DNA of 64,000 nt from Isochrysis galbana (Eukaryota > Haptophyta > Isochrysidales > Isochrysidaceae). The stretch spans positions 3,808,710 through 3,872,709 of the forward strand of contig CM030934.1 of the NCBI GenBank assembly GCA_018136815.1, in the 5' to 3' direction. This document shows, one piece after another, positions 43,801 through 54,347 of the stretch; position 1 is the first letter of the stretch; every line of letters starts with the position of its first letter. Made by a program: the position numbers and the translations under genes. The notes beneath the pieces are model-generated. The model was not told the origin of the DNA, searched no databases, and was given only the letters and a program-made list of their open reading frames with translations.

Positions 43801-45548
43801 TGACGCTAGAGCCGAACAACTGGTCGCACTGCCAGTCGAGCAGCTCGGACTGCGATTTGCCGGCGGACGCGGCAGTGGCTCCTTCGTCGCCGAGCACAGT
43901 GTGGCGCCGAGTAAGGCCCCAGCTGATTATCAGCCAGGCAGCGTGGATCAAACAGCTCGCGATCGACCAGTTCAGCCAGCCACGGCGCCAGGCCTGCGAG
44001 GGGTGGCCAGGGCAGTGGCAAGCGCGTCGAACACCCTCGACCCCCCCCCCCCCCCCCCCACCAACCAAGCTGTATCCCGGCGATATCCCGCGCGGACCAT
44101 CGTGGTGCAGTGCGTGCAGACGTCACGCGTGAAGCACGGGAGGCTCGCAAGCGGCCCACCTGTGCGGTCGACACCCAATCGGCTGCAACGGTCGACCTCG
44201 CAAGCGGCATTGCAGATACTAGGATGAACCAGAAGGGGAGCCATGGGAAGAGCAGCATTGCGAGCGCCACGAGCGAGCCGGCAAGCCAGCGCACTTCACG
44301 CAGGGCCTTAACCACCTCCGCTTCACCGAAGCGCGTCCGGATGTCCTCCGTCTCGACGCGGTCGAGGGCCTCCTCGAGCTCACGTCGCACCGTGCCAGCG
44401 GGCCGGAGCATCCTACGGAGAAAGATGATGAGCGGCGAGAAGAAGAGGAGCCAGACTGGCGCCATCCAGATGGTCAGCCAGACGATATCACCAGCGGTCC
44501 AAGGCGCCTTGCCCTCCGCCTCCTGAAAAGTGACGAAAGACATGTTGTAGCCGGTAGCCCCCTCTAAATGCGTCACGCTCCGCCCGAACAGTCCGACATA
44601 CTGGTCTGTGGGGCAAGCGAAGCAAAGCCCCTCACGGAGTATAGGTGAGGAGGTGCATGCGCCATAGTCTGCCTCGTCTGGCGTGTAGAACGTGCTGCAC
44701 GTCAGGTCGATCAGTCGGTCGCATATCCTACCGATGGGCGATCGTTTGTGCAGGCCGCCGGAGTGCGTGTCCTGCACCAGCCACACGCTCACCACTGTGA
44801 CGCCTGGCGAGACCGCCTCGATCATCGTGCGGTTCTCGTTGATCGATGTCCCCTCGGGCGCGTAGAATTGGGCATTTGTGTTGGTGCAGAGCGAGGACTG
44901 ATTCAGGGTGCAGCTGCCGAGGGTGAGGCCGTAGACGTACGGGCGAAAGAGGCCAAAGGCCTGCGCGATCCCCGTGCGGAAGCCCAACTCGTCAAACTCG
45001 CTCAAGGGGGTCTTAAGGACGAAGCACATCCTGGCGGCCGCACGGAGTGCGTCGGGCAGCGGCGGGTAGAGCGGCGCGGGCGACGGCGACGGTGGCGTGG
45101 GCGGCGGCGACGGCGGCATTGGTGGGAACGAGTCCCAGCAGACGGCCCATCCCCCCCTGCCGATGGAAGAGTCGGACTCCCATCGAATCCGCCCATCACT
45201 CGGCACAACACCATGCGGCCCGCTCTGCACTCCCGAGCCTGTGTACGCCACCCCATTGACGTACATGTTGTCATACCCCTTCTCGACCTCGAACCTGTGG
45301 ACAACGAGAGGTACTTGCGGCACCCCAGTCAGCTCACAGCTCTCGAGGGCCCCGTAGAAGTCTGGGTAATTCGGTGAGATGGCGCAGGAGCCGCCCGCGA
45401 TTAGGCGGCAGGGACCGCTGATTGTGACACGGGTGGCGGTGGGCGGGGCGATAGGGGTGGACAGCGGCGCTCCGAGGAAGGCGTCGACGCCCGGCATGGG
45501 GGGGAGGGGGGGAGGGAAGAGAGCGGGAGGGGGCGGCGAGGAGGGCAC
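40874..45548 (-). CDS. CUB / multi-helix membrane protein / Arg-ADP-ribosyltransferase fusion
   Basis: About six exons. Exon 1 (45548 to about 44164) begins in a Pro-rich stretch, then a CUB-like domain (CAISPNYPDFYGALESCEL, a second half with VNGVAYTGSG and WAVCWDSF), another Pro linker, a Cys-containing extracellular region, and the first helices (DIVWLTIWMAPVWLLFFSPL, LVALAMLLFPWLPFWFILVS). Exon 2 (about 43998-43259) adds several helices (IASCLIHAAWLIISW, YLALPALIVSPPAGLLG, GPVLVCLIAVILLAI). Exon 3 (about 43198-42590) adds a further hydrophobic stretch and a helical cytoplasmic region. Exon 4 (about 42410-42130) reads VALRLYSTSAFTVLNGPMRN and FIYEGLKRLRAVNAHLQ. The last exon (about 41948-40874) has a long linker, then an arginine-type ADP-ribosyltransferase: ETILWRGMGN (Arg), CCSATSQLDIAARYA (S-T-S), FPHEKEFLYPP (E-x-E). 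Introns: gtgggc..cgcag, gtgagt..tgcag, gtatgt.., gtgaga..cacag. All catalytic motifs are present. Exons 3-4 show one ambiguous frame change near 42800. Confidence 0.75.
44041..44059. repeat. C-run in an intron
   Basis: An uninterrupted run of C within the first intron of the CUB-ART gene. Confidence 0.9.
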
Positions 45549-46392
45549 GGAGGAAGAAGAAGAAAGCCGTCGAAAACAGATAAATTCTGAGAGCAGGCGG
45601 AGGGGCGCGATGATGATACAGAGAGAGGGGGTGGGATGGGGGGGGAAGGGAGAGAGGTAGGAGTAGTAGTAATAGAGTTGGAGAGAGTATCCACCCCATT
45701 ACAGGGGGGGCGGGGGGGAGGACGGGGGGGGCGGCCCGCCGCGGCGCGCGCTCTCATCACACCCACCCCGCCCTCTTCCTCCTCTTTCCTCTCGACGTCC
45801 CTTCCCCCGTCTCTCTTCCATAGGAGTACTCCATTTCGTGAAATGTGCCTCTCTCTCACACTAGGAGTGGAGTACCCGAAAAAGCATCAGTATGCCTCTT
45901 TAGGAGTCTAGTTGTTGAAAACAAACACGTGGTGGATTCACGAAGAGTCCCGGAAATGAGAGTGAATACGTATGGTAGATTCGAGCCCCCCCCGCGCGCG
46001 GAGAGCGCGGGCCGCGCGGAGCGCCTTCTTTCGGGCCTCCGGGCCTCGTGCAGCGCGAAGCACACTTTTCGGGGTTATAGCTAGGATGAAGGGGTTTTAT
46101 GTACCTGTGCACCTGTGCTCTAGTGCTCTAAGCTCCAGACTCTAGACTCTAGACTCTAGCTAGACTCTAGATCTCTAGATCATAGATCATAGATCATAGG
46201 GAGGCGCGGAGCGCGGAGGCGGAGGCGGGAGCGACAGAGTAATGAGTAAAAGGTGAATTATTCACGCTACACTCTACGACTTGTCTCTACTCTCTCTCTA
46301 CAACACACACCATCACACCATCTACATATATCGTATCGTATCTCTTCAGCGGCGGCGCGGCGGCAAGCACGAAGCACTACCTTTGAGAAAAA
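45549..46392. other. Intergenic with simple tandem motifs
   Basis: No gene. Short tandem motifs actctag and atcatag at 46135-46198; the region upstream of the CUB-ART gene is purine-rich. Confidence 0.5.
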
Positions 46393-47690
46393 TTCATAAC
46401 ATTCTTACCGCACTCGCGGCGCATGGCACCACTACCTGTACTACCTACACGTAGTATACTTTCTACACCCCCACTCCCGCGGCGCCCTTCTCCCCCCGCC
46501 ATCAGGCGGCTCCGCGGCTCCCCCTCCCCCCGTGCACTACTAGGGTGTTGTATTTAGGCCTCCTGGCATGAATATTTCGGCATGGGTACGTGCCTCCGTC
46601 GTTATATATCGTCTTCTATGTTCGTCTTGGTCACTCAAGGCGTGCAGATTCGGATTCTCCCTGGGCTCAGATCCTAGTCCGCCGATTTTCGTCTCGAAAT
46701 TCGAAGATTTGAGTTTTATTTTTACCGTTACGGTAATTGTCCACGCGTTTAAGGTAAGAAATGCAGGTAACAGAACTGGGCCCCTCTCTGCATTCCCTCC
46801 CTCCCCTTCTGCAGTTCCCCCTCCCTTCTGCAGTTCCCCCTCCCTTCTGCAGTTTCCTCCCCCCTTCTGCAGTTCTCACCCCCTCCCACTCCATCTTCCA
46901 TCTTCTCCTTCTTGTGGTTGTGAACTTGTTGGCGGTAGAGGTCGCGCTCCTTGTTCGCCTCCGTCACCATGCGCGCCATGTAGTCGTTGTGGTTGCGGAG
47001 CGCCTCGAGCTTCGCCGCCATCGTCTCCATCTCGGTCAGACTGGATTTTACTCTGTAGTCCGAGCCGGAGTCCGAATTGTGTTTTGACCCTCGAGTCCTC
47101 GTTCTCTCTCTCTCTCTCCTCTTTTTCTGGTGAGCGCCCCTGGTTCTGCTCATCAGAGGGGGTTCGTTTAACGTATGTTTCCGGCCTGTTACCGTGAATG
47201 TTTGAGTGCAGAGTGTGGATTTGTGTGGTTTTACCCACTGTATCGCCTGTTGGTGACCTGCAGCCCCTTGAGTACCCCAAGCCCCCGAGTCTTCCGAGTC
47301 ATCCTTTCGAGTCTACGAGTCCCTACGAGTCCCAAGTAAGCGGTATCTGCTCGCCGCGCCCTTTCTTACATCCTCCGTCCCTCCGATTCGCGTTCCGTGC
47401 CTTTCTCCCGTCCATTTCACATATGCCCGTCATTTGCCCTCCCCGTTCTCCCGATGAGCCCGTTCCGGGCTCCCCGGACGAACCGTGCGCCGCGCTAGCC
47501 GCCGGTGCGCCCTCGCGACTCGTTTCCAAAGGGGAAACGAGCTTCGCTCCGACATAGGGCTAGGGGGATCGGGGTGAAGGGCTTAGATATGGTCCGGTGG
47601 CCCGCGCCCCCTCCCCCCGGTGACCCCGGTCGTGATCGGTGATCGGTGATCCGTTCCCCCTTTCCTCCTGCCGTCTGCCGTGTCCGCGGA
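46393..47690 (+). repeat. Repeat B split by a 1-kb insertion
   Basis: 46393-46545 matches the left part and 47560-47690 the right part of the continuous copy at 39758-39990. Between them lies about 1,014 bp (46546-47559) flanked by the direct repeat ctaggg (46540-46545 and 47560-47565). Confidence 0.75.
46546..47559. mobile_element. 1-kb insertion of unknown class in repeat B
   Basis: Flanked by ctaggg on both sides. Starts tgttgtatttagg and ends near gctccgacataggg. The TG start and short duplication resemble a solitary LTR, but there is no internal coding evidence. A minus-strand frame inside (46749-47153) encodes a charged, coiled-coil-like peptide (SLTEMETMAAKLEALRNHND) of no recognised family. 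Tandem ctcccttctgcagttcccc units occur at 46800-46885. Confidence 0.5.
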
Positions 47691-48161
47691 ATCAGTTTCT
47701 TCGTCTGCTCAACGCTCAACGTTCTCGACTCTTTCTCATCGTCAGCCAGTTCCTGATTGTCTGCACGTAAACGTCGCACCGTCGCACCCCTTGCTCCGTT
47801 TAGGAGGGGGTGTTACGGATGCCCCTCCGTCCTCTCCCTCTCCTGCTCCTGTCTTGTATTTGCTTTCTAAGTCCTGTGAGATCTCCCTCTCTTCTCTCTC
47901 TCTTCACGTGAGGAGAGGCGACGGGCCTCCTCTCTTCTTTTCTCTCTCCCCCCTGTTTCCCCTTCCTCACGCGCTCACCTTGTTTACATGAGTGTTCTAC
48001 GTGTTACTGTGAGTGTGCGTGAGGTAGTGGTGTTTGGGGTTTCTAGAGAGAATTTTATCCGGTTCTGTGTGCTGTGACGAAGAGAGCGCGAGCGATGGCG
48101 TCGCTCCTCTCCCTCTCGGCTCTCGGCCGCCATGGTCACCGCGATGGTGCCAGGGCGATAG
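47690..48161 (+). mobile_element. Ty1/copia-type 3' end and LTR, fossil copy 1
   Basis: A short stretch homologous to the end of the pol region at 53480, a polypurine tract (ggaggggg), then an LTR beginning tgttacggatgcccctccg at 47811 and running to about 48161 (about 350 bp). The LTR matches the one at 53569. The internal region is essentially missing: a broken, truncated fossil. The LTRs of the two copies have diverged by several small length changes, so they are not from one recent event. Confidence 0.75.
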
Positions 48162-48222
48162 AGCCGAAATGGCACCGAATATTGTCGTATATTCCATACG
48201 AGGACCGAGGCTTATCGCCACG

Positions 48223-48343
48223 AATATGTGCTAGCCGCTAGCCGGGGTTTCCACCTCTTCACTTTGGTGTATTTCCTTAGTCCTGACTTTTCATTTTTAC
48301 ACCCTTAGAAGATAAAGTAGTGCTTGACCGCCCTACAGATGCC
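48223..48343 (+). repeat. Copy of the TA-ended repeat family (right end)
   Basis: Homologous over about 120 bp to 2766-2886 and ends in the same gaccgccc-TA. It sits just beyond the copia LTR. Confidence 0.75.
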
Positions 48344-49311
48344 CAACCGACGGCCATCGGTGCATCAACCATATCATGAAGCCTTTGAATTTGACCGCAG
48401 AAGAGAGAAGAATTGTATCGGTAGATGTCGGTTCACTGATGCGGCACACGCTCGGGTAAGGTGCCTGATCTCGTGTCTGGAGGTCTGGAGTCTGGAAGAG
48501 CGGCGGTTGGAGCTGGCAACCTCAGTCTCGTCTTTGGGGAGGAGAGAGAGCGGTCGACTGGGAGATCATGGGGGTGCGTCTCGAATCCATCTCGCGGGAG
48601 GGGTGTGAGGAGTGAGGAGGAGACAGCGGACGGTTATGTTCGTTCGAGATTGATCTCCTCGTCGATACGAATCGCTTGGGACAGGGAGGGCGGGGGCGGT
48701 GCCATGAAGGGGGGGGGGGTAAACGGATGCAGGCATCTGCATCTCATTGCAGGGTGGGGAAGGGGGGCGGGCGGATTCCCTCTATCAAGGAAAATGGCAT
48801 GGAAATCACACCCCTCTCGCTCTTCTCCCTAAGTGCAAGAGCAGCGGTGGGGTGCGGGCTGGCGCGGGCGCACATCGCGTGCTAACGAGATCTCTGCCGC
48901 TAGTTTCGAGAAGGGAAGAGGCCGAACGAACAAGCAGCTCGTAGGAGTCGTCGAGGGGTGTGGCGCACCCTCCCTTTCCCCTCTTATCTACTCTAATGAC
49001 TCTGCCACTTACTTTATGAGTACGACGAGGTCGGCGGCGTGGGACGGAGTGAGCCTGCAAGGAAGGCAACGGACACTACACACTGCGCTGCTTGCTGTGG
49101 GGAGAGGGGGAAGGGGGGGAGCCGCGGAGGACCCGACCACCACGCTGCTCAGGCCGACTGGGCGCTTGCACCCGTCCCACCGTCGGCACGCAGCTTCTCT
49201 CGTCCTCATAAAAGGTGGCTGCACGCAACTTCCCACGCAGCTGGCCCCCTCGTCCTCTCCCCGCTCCTCCCTCGACTCTCTCTCGCTCCCCTACTCCCGA
49301 ACCTCCTCCAC
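48344..49311. other. 5' region of the IQ-motif gene
   Basis: No convincing gene; several overlapping ORFs in both strands with Arg/Gly/Ser-rich composition. A G-run lies at 48709-48719. Confidence 0.5.
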
Positions 49312-50460
49312 ATGCTGGAGAGAATTCCCCTCGAGCTGAGTCGGCCTCTTGAAATGAAAAGCAACGCCGCTGCCATTATCATTCAGAGCTACAAGGCTCG
49401 GCGCAGCTCGAAGGTACACAGCGCCTCGACACCACTGTCACTCTCCAGCGGCTGCGCGCACCGTGCCAGTGACACTGACGGGTTGGCGGCCAATGCTGAG
49501 CATACGGAGCATCCGGACGCCGGCACGCCGTCTCCCTCGATGGAGTCGCTTGCGACGGGTGCCACTATGGTATCTCGACCCATGGACGGTGCCGTCGAGC
49601 CGCGCGCTCTCCCTGAACATCCCAATTCAGAGGGCGTGGCCGCGCCCGACATTGCCCGACAAGAACACACGTCACCCGCGGTAATCAAGGTAGCCACTCG
49701 CCAGCGTCCATCGACTCCTCCCTCGACGTCGCCTCTATCACCACCGCCACTGAGCTCGTCGCCACGACCACCGCCGCTGCCACCGCCGCCGTCCCCTCCG
49801 TCGCCGAACCTGGCCTCATTTCCCCATTCTATGAAGGGGCACCTGAGCTCTCCTCTTGTCGGAAAGCGGAACACGAGTTTGAGTCGTCCACCAAGCAGCG
49901 CCACTACATTGCGCCGTGCCCAAACCATCCACGGGTTTGCACATGATGCATCCTCGCCCCTTTCGCCAAATCTTCAGCGGGCCCCACTCGGCCACTCAGC
50001 GTCCCCAGGCAGTTCTCCGCACCGGGGGTCGCCGAGGAGCATATCTCTGCAGGATTGGATAGCGGCGAGGAAGGCAGGCGGCAAGCCAATCTCGGCATCC
50101 GTGGGCGCGTCTCCAATGAGGGGATATCCACGGAGCGTCTCCCTCGCGGATTGGATAGCCATGAAGAAGGCGAACGGTAGCTCTCCGTTGGCTGCAGAGC
50201 GTATCACGCAGGAGAACCCCTGCTTGAGCGCATGGGGTGCGAACACGCGCGTTCTAGACCATGCGACTCACCCGGCTGTGGAGCAAGAGGCGGTTAGCTC
50301 CGGCGAGGAAGACTGTCATTTCATCCCGGAGCCGATTGTCCCAGTTGTGCCCACCCACGTCGCGAAATGGTTCCACGAGCTCGAGAAGAGGGGGGCACAT
50401 GGGCCGAGTGCTATGTCGGGCTCACATGTCTTCCATCGTCGTGTTGTTGAAGCCGAGTAG
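49312..50460 (+). CDS. IQ-motif, Ser/Pro-rich protein with tandem DWIA motifs
   Basis: A single exon, 382 aa, Met at 49312 (the frame is open further upstream but low complexity). Near the N-terminus, NAAAIIIQSYKARRS (about 17-31) fits an IQ calmodulin-binding motif. A long Ser/Pro/Thr-rich region with a polyproline run follows. At about 250-305, two copies of a short motif appear: PRSISLQDWIAARKAGG and PRSVSLADWIAMKKANG, 32 residues apart; each joins a basic-Ser phosphorylation-like site to an amphipathic DWIA helix. The C-terminus contains VAKWFHELEKRG. Probably a disordered scaffold or cytoskeletal/calmodulin-linked protein; no family recognised. Confidence 0.65.
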   Translation: MLERIPLELSRPLEMKSNAAAIIIQSYKARRSSKVHSASTPLSLSSGCAHRASDTDGLAANAEHTEHPDAGTPSPSMESLATGATMVSRPMDGAVEPRALPEHPNSEGVAAPDIARQEHTSPAVIKVATRQRPSTPPSTSPLSPPPLSSSPRPPPLPPPPSPPSPNLASFPHSMKGHLSSPLVGKRNTSLSRPPSSATTLRRAQTIHGFAHDASSPLSPNLQRAPLGHSASPGSSPHRGSPRSISLQDWIAARKAGGKPISASVGASPMRGYPRSVSLADWIAMKKANGSSPLAAERITQENPCLSAWGANTRVLDHATHPAVEQEAVSSGEEDCHFIPEPIVPVVPTHVAKWFHELEKRGAHGPSAMSGSHVFHRRVVEAE

Positions 50461-52049
50461 CGTGCTCTCGACTAATTATTCTTTACGATCGGGGCAACTT
50501 CGTGTCCAGTGTCGGTTGGAAGCAGACGAATTCGTCGAGGATATGCCAGCAGCTCAAACCCTTCACCATCAGAAGCTAGCATTTTGGACGTGCGCAACAA
50601 TTCGTCATTAGTTATTGTTCGAGCCATTTGATCGGCAGGACGCTTCACTTGCGGGAAGCAGTCGTCGTCGGCTGCTCGTGCTCATCTTTGCCATGCGCTC
50701 TCCTGCAGGCTCCGTGCGGTGAGGGCCTGTGGCAGCCCCCATCTCTTGGGACGTCCTTCCACATGCTGTGCTCATGAATTTTGTTGTTGATGTTGGCTCG
50801 CCACTGCCACAGCTTAGGTCGCGTTCCGTCGAATGTAGACAATCGACTGTACTTTCATTTTTTGTACAATTCCAATAATCGAAACGGTTCATTTAAAGTT
50901 GTGACATACTGGAAGTCATCTCATATTAAAGAAAAAACTTCTTAATATTCTCGCCGCGCGCGCGACCCTGCTAACCGCCTATGCAGCCTCGCCCGCTTCC
51001 CTTGTCCCCCCTCCAACTGCCTTGCGGCACGTCCCCTCGTGCTCTACCTAGGGGCTGGGTGTTGGAGTCTCCAGTGGCAGGCGGTGTGTACCGGTCCCCG
51101 CTGGCCTAACTTCCTCCTTCCTCGTATGCCATCGGGCTACTGGCCTTTGCGTGTGTCCTCTTTGTGTAAGGTGCCAGGCGTCCGTGAGTTGGTCTGTCCG
51201 TGAGTATCCGTCCGGTAGCCGATGGGGGGCGGCTCGCGGCGGGGGTGCTCGCGTTCAGGAAAGAGTCGTTCCGCCATATTGAGCGCTTGTGCTATTAGAA
51301 CTAGGTTCGAATTCATGATTAGGGCTCCTTTGTCGTAAGGGTGTGAACTAGGTAGCCTGGTACCAATATACCAAGATACTACCCCCCCAAAAGGCCTACC
51401 ACTATCTACCTAGGTAGAGCTCAGCCACTACCACTATCTACCTAGGTAGCAAATATGGCTACCAAGGCTGCTACCAACCTACCAACTACCAAGGGCGACC
51501 AAGGTACCTACACCTACGACGTGCTGGCTAATAGGTAATAGGGCGGTGCCGCCCGGACCTCGCCCACGCCGCGGCTCGCTACGCTCGCCTCCTGCTGCCA
51601 ATACACATACATGACCGCTTCCCGCTTTTGAGCTTCTCCGCCATATTAAGCTGACCGCCCGACCGACACTCGCGTATGTATGGCTTATGACTTAGACTTA
51701 TGACAAACTTATGATTGTGACTGCTGACCGTCCGACCGACACTCGCTTATTTGTATCATAGTGAACACGCCCTAGTGTCGCTAGGGTGGGCTGTAGTGTG
51801 TAGTGTGTAGTGTTGCGTGTCTTCACTCTATCACCTACACAAGTAAACGTGAGTGCTATATATAGACAGATAGACAGAGTTAATTAATCTTTAATCCTTA
51901 ATCCACAATCCACTCAAAAGAAAGTCGTCCCCCCCCGGGGGGGGAGGGGGGAGGGGGGAGGGGAAGGGGAAGGGGAGGGGGAGGAAGAGGGGGAACCCAG
52001 GCGCAGGCGGGTCTAGGTCTTAACGCTAGACGCCCCGACGCCCCTAAAT
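50461..52049. other. Intergenic, repeat-rich
   Basis: No gene recognised. A fragment resembling the start of repeat B lies at about 50940. Repeats of ctaccactatctacctaggt at about 51393 and 51430 (each with a ctacctaggtag palindrome) are followed by accaaggctacc-like units to 51510. A G-rich tract (51932-51995) could form quadruplexes. Confidence 0.5.
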
Positions 52050-53896
52050 TGCCCGTTTTATACGTTGGACGTTGGTACCCCGGTACCTATTGGTACCCTG
52101 GTAACCTTCTTTCCATCCCTTTGCTCTGCAAACGGCTACTTGGATCACCAATCGGCTCCCGCGCCCGTCGCGTGATAACCGCTCACCATATGAGTTACTC
52201 ACCAGAGCCTTACCGGACATCACCAACCTCTACGCCTTTGGGTGTCTGTGCTCTGCCACCCTACCCATCCCGCGACGGGTCGGCGACCGCCACTTAGCGG
52301 ACAGAGGAGAACTTGGGCTGTACATGGGGCCGTCAGAACAAAGCCCGGCCCATGTCGTATACCTACTCAAGTCCAAGCGCGTCGTCGTCAGCCCAAAGAT
52401 CCGCGTATGGGAGGACCGCTTCCCAGGCCTAAAGGGCTGCTCGTATACTTGGTTCGACGACCACTCGAACCCAGTAGATGAGAGCCCGTACCTTTCGTCG
52501 GGCATTCAGTCCCACCGGTACTCAACGGACATACCTGGTCCCCGCCCTAATCGTTGACAACGATCCCGACCTGCGCGCCCGCTTCGTGCACGATTTAGGC
52601 AACCGTTTCCCGATCGAGGACAAAGGTGAGCTATCTTGGATCCTGAATGTCGGCATCACTCGCGACAGGCCCAAAAGAAAGATTACCCTTTCGCAATCCT
52701 TATACATCTCGGACCTACTTCAACGCCACGAGTTTCTCATCGGAACGAGCAACACCCGTAATTTCGACGCCCCTCTCGGCGAAGCCCTTCTCGACCCTGC
52801 CGACTCGCCCCCTGTCGGTTCTCCTGAGCACGAAGCCATGTCTGCTCAGCGCGAAGCTTATATGGCAATTGTAGGAGGACTCTTATGGCTTGCAAATATG
52901 TCGCGCCCCGACCTGGCGTACGCTGCGTCCCAATTATCACGATTCATGACCAATCCAGGACCCGTTCACTTCCAAGCAGCCACACGATGTCTGTTATACC
53001 TGCGAGGATCCAAGCAGCGAGTCCTGCACTTCTCCCCTAATTCCGACATGGCCTTCGTAACATTCGTCGACTCCAATTGGGAAGCAAAATACTCCTGTAG
53101 TGGTGCCTTCTTCTTTTACCTGGGTTGCCCCATCCAGTGGTCCTCCAAAATGCAACGCTCTGTGTCTCTATCAAGCGCTGAAGCTGAGTACTTTGGCGCC
53201 ATGTTGACAGCGAAAGACCTCATCTTTATCAGGGACCTGCTCACCGACCTTGGCATCATGCATGATGGCCCCTCGATCGTTTACTCCGACTCCAAATCCG
53301 CCGTCGACATGGCCTTCGACCCAGTCGCCTTCAAGAAAACAAAACACATCCTTCGTGCTGGTGCTTTCCTCCGTGACTTAGTCGCCAAACGGGTCCTTAC
53401 GCTTAAGCACATCAGCGGACACAACATGGTTGCGGATATTCTCACGAAACCGTGTCCACGCAACCAATTCCTCCGCCTACTCGACATTCTTGATTCTTTC
53501 TCGTCAACAGCCACTTCCTGAATGACGTAAATGTAAACGTCGCACCCCTTGCTCCGTTTAGGAGGGGGTGTTACGGATGCCCCTCCGTCCTCTCCTACGT
53601 TTACTTTCTAAGTCCTGCGAGATCTCCTCTCACCTCTCTCTTCACGTGAGGGGAGGCGACGGGCCTCCTCTCTTCCTTCCTTTTCTTTCCTCTCTTTCTC
53701 CCATGCTCAACCCCCTTTCTTCGCGTATCCCGTTACGTTAGTTATCTACGTGTTACTGTGAATGTGCGTGTGATAGTGGTGTGGGAGAATTATAAGAGGA
53801 ATTTTATCCGGTTCTGTTCTGGAGAGAGCGCGAGCGATGGCGTCGCTCTCTCTCCTTTCGGCCGCCCTGGTCACCATGATGGTGCCAGGGCGATAG
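52050..53896 (+). mobile_element. Ty1/copia LTR retrotransposon fossil (3' half)
   Basis: Order of readable parts: the end of integrase (AHVVYLLKSKRVVVSPKIRV), the C-terminal part of reverse transcriptase (ALIVDNDPDLRARFVHDLGN; SRPDLAYAASQLSRFM), then RNase H (FVDSNWEAKYSCSGAFFFY; SLSSAEAEYFG; VYSDSKSAVDMAF; LKHISGHNMVADILTKPCPR). This is the int-RT-RH order of Ty1/copia. A polypurine tract and an LTR (53569 to about 53896, 328 bp, starting tgttacggatgcccc) follow. No 5' LTR, gag or protease is seen. It is a broken remnant with several breaks; the long readable RT/RNase H part suggests moderate age. Confidence 0.9.
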
Positions 53897-54145
53897 GGTG
53901 TAGCCAGCAGCCTGCTGCCCCGCATGGGGGAGGCCAGCATGGCTGCCATGCGTGGCGTGGCCGGGGCCACGGGCCGTGTGGCGCGACCGGAGTCGCGCAC
54001 GCACCTGCTCGGCCTCGGTGGGCGGACGCGGCCGCTTCGAGAGCGGCTGCTCCATGGGTACTAGGAGGGCGCCCTCGGCAGGGGGCCCGGCGGAGAGGGG
54101 AGTCGCGGCGGCGCGCTCCATCGCGTCTAAGTATAAACTTAGTTG
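53897..54145 (-). mobile_element. Palindrome-headed repeat, minus copy abutting the LTR
   Basis: On the minus strand, an aactaag-ttata-cttag palindrome (54125-54145) precedes ATGGAGCGCGCC, opening MERAAATPLSAGPPAEGA, then MEQPLSKRPRP. It parallels the openings at 15385 and 56734 and ends where the copia LTR begins. Confidence 0.65.
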
Positions 54146-54347
54146 TCATCTCATATTAAAAAACATTGAAAATTCAAATTCAGGCTACTACTTCTAGCTG
54201 TAAAGGACAACGTACTCACGCGGCCCCCAGCCACCAATTACCCCAATTCGTGCATAAGCACGTCTTATTGTTCCGTGTGTGGGTTGGGCCATAACTACTA
54301 CTATTACACAATACACTAACGCAACACGATGCTTGCGATCCAGCCGA

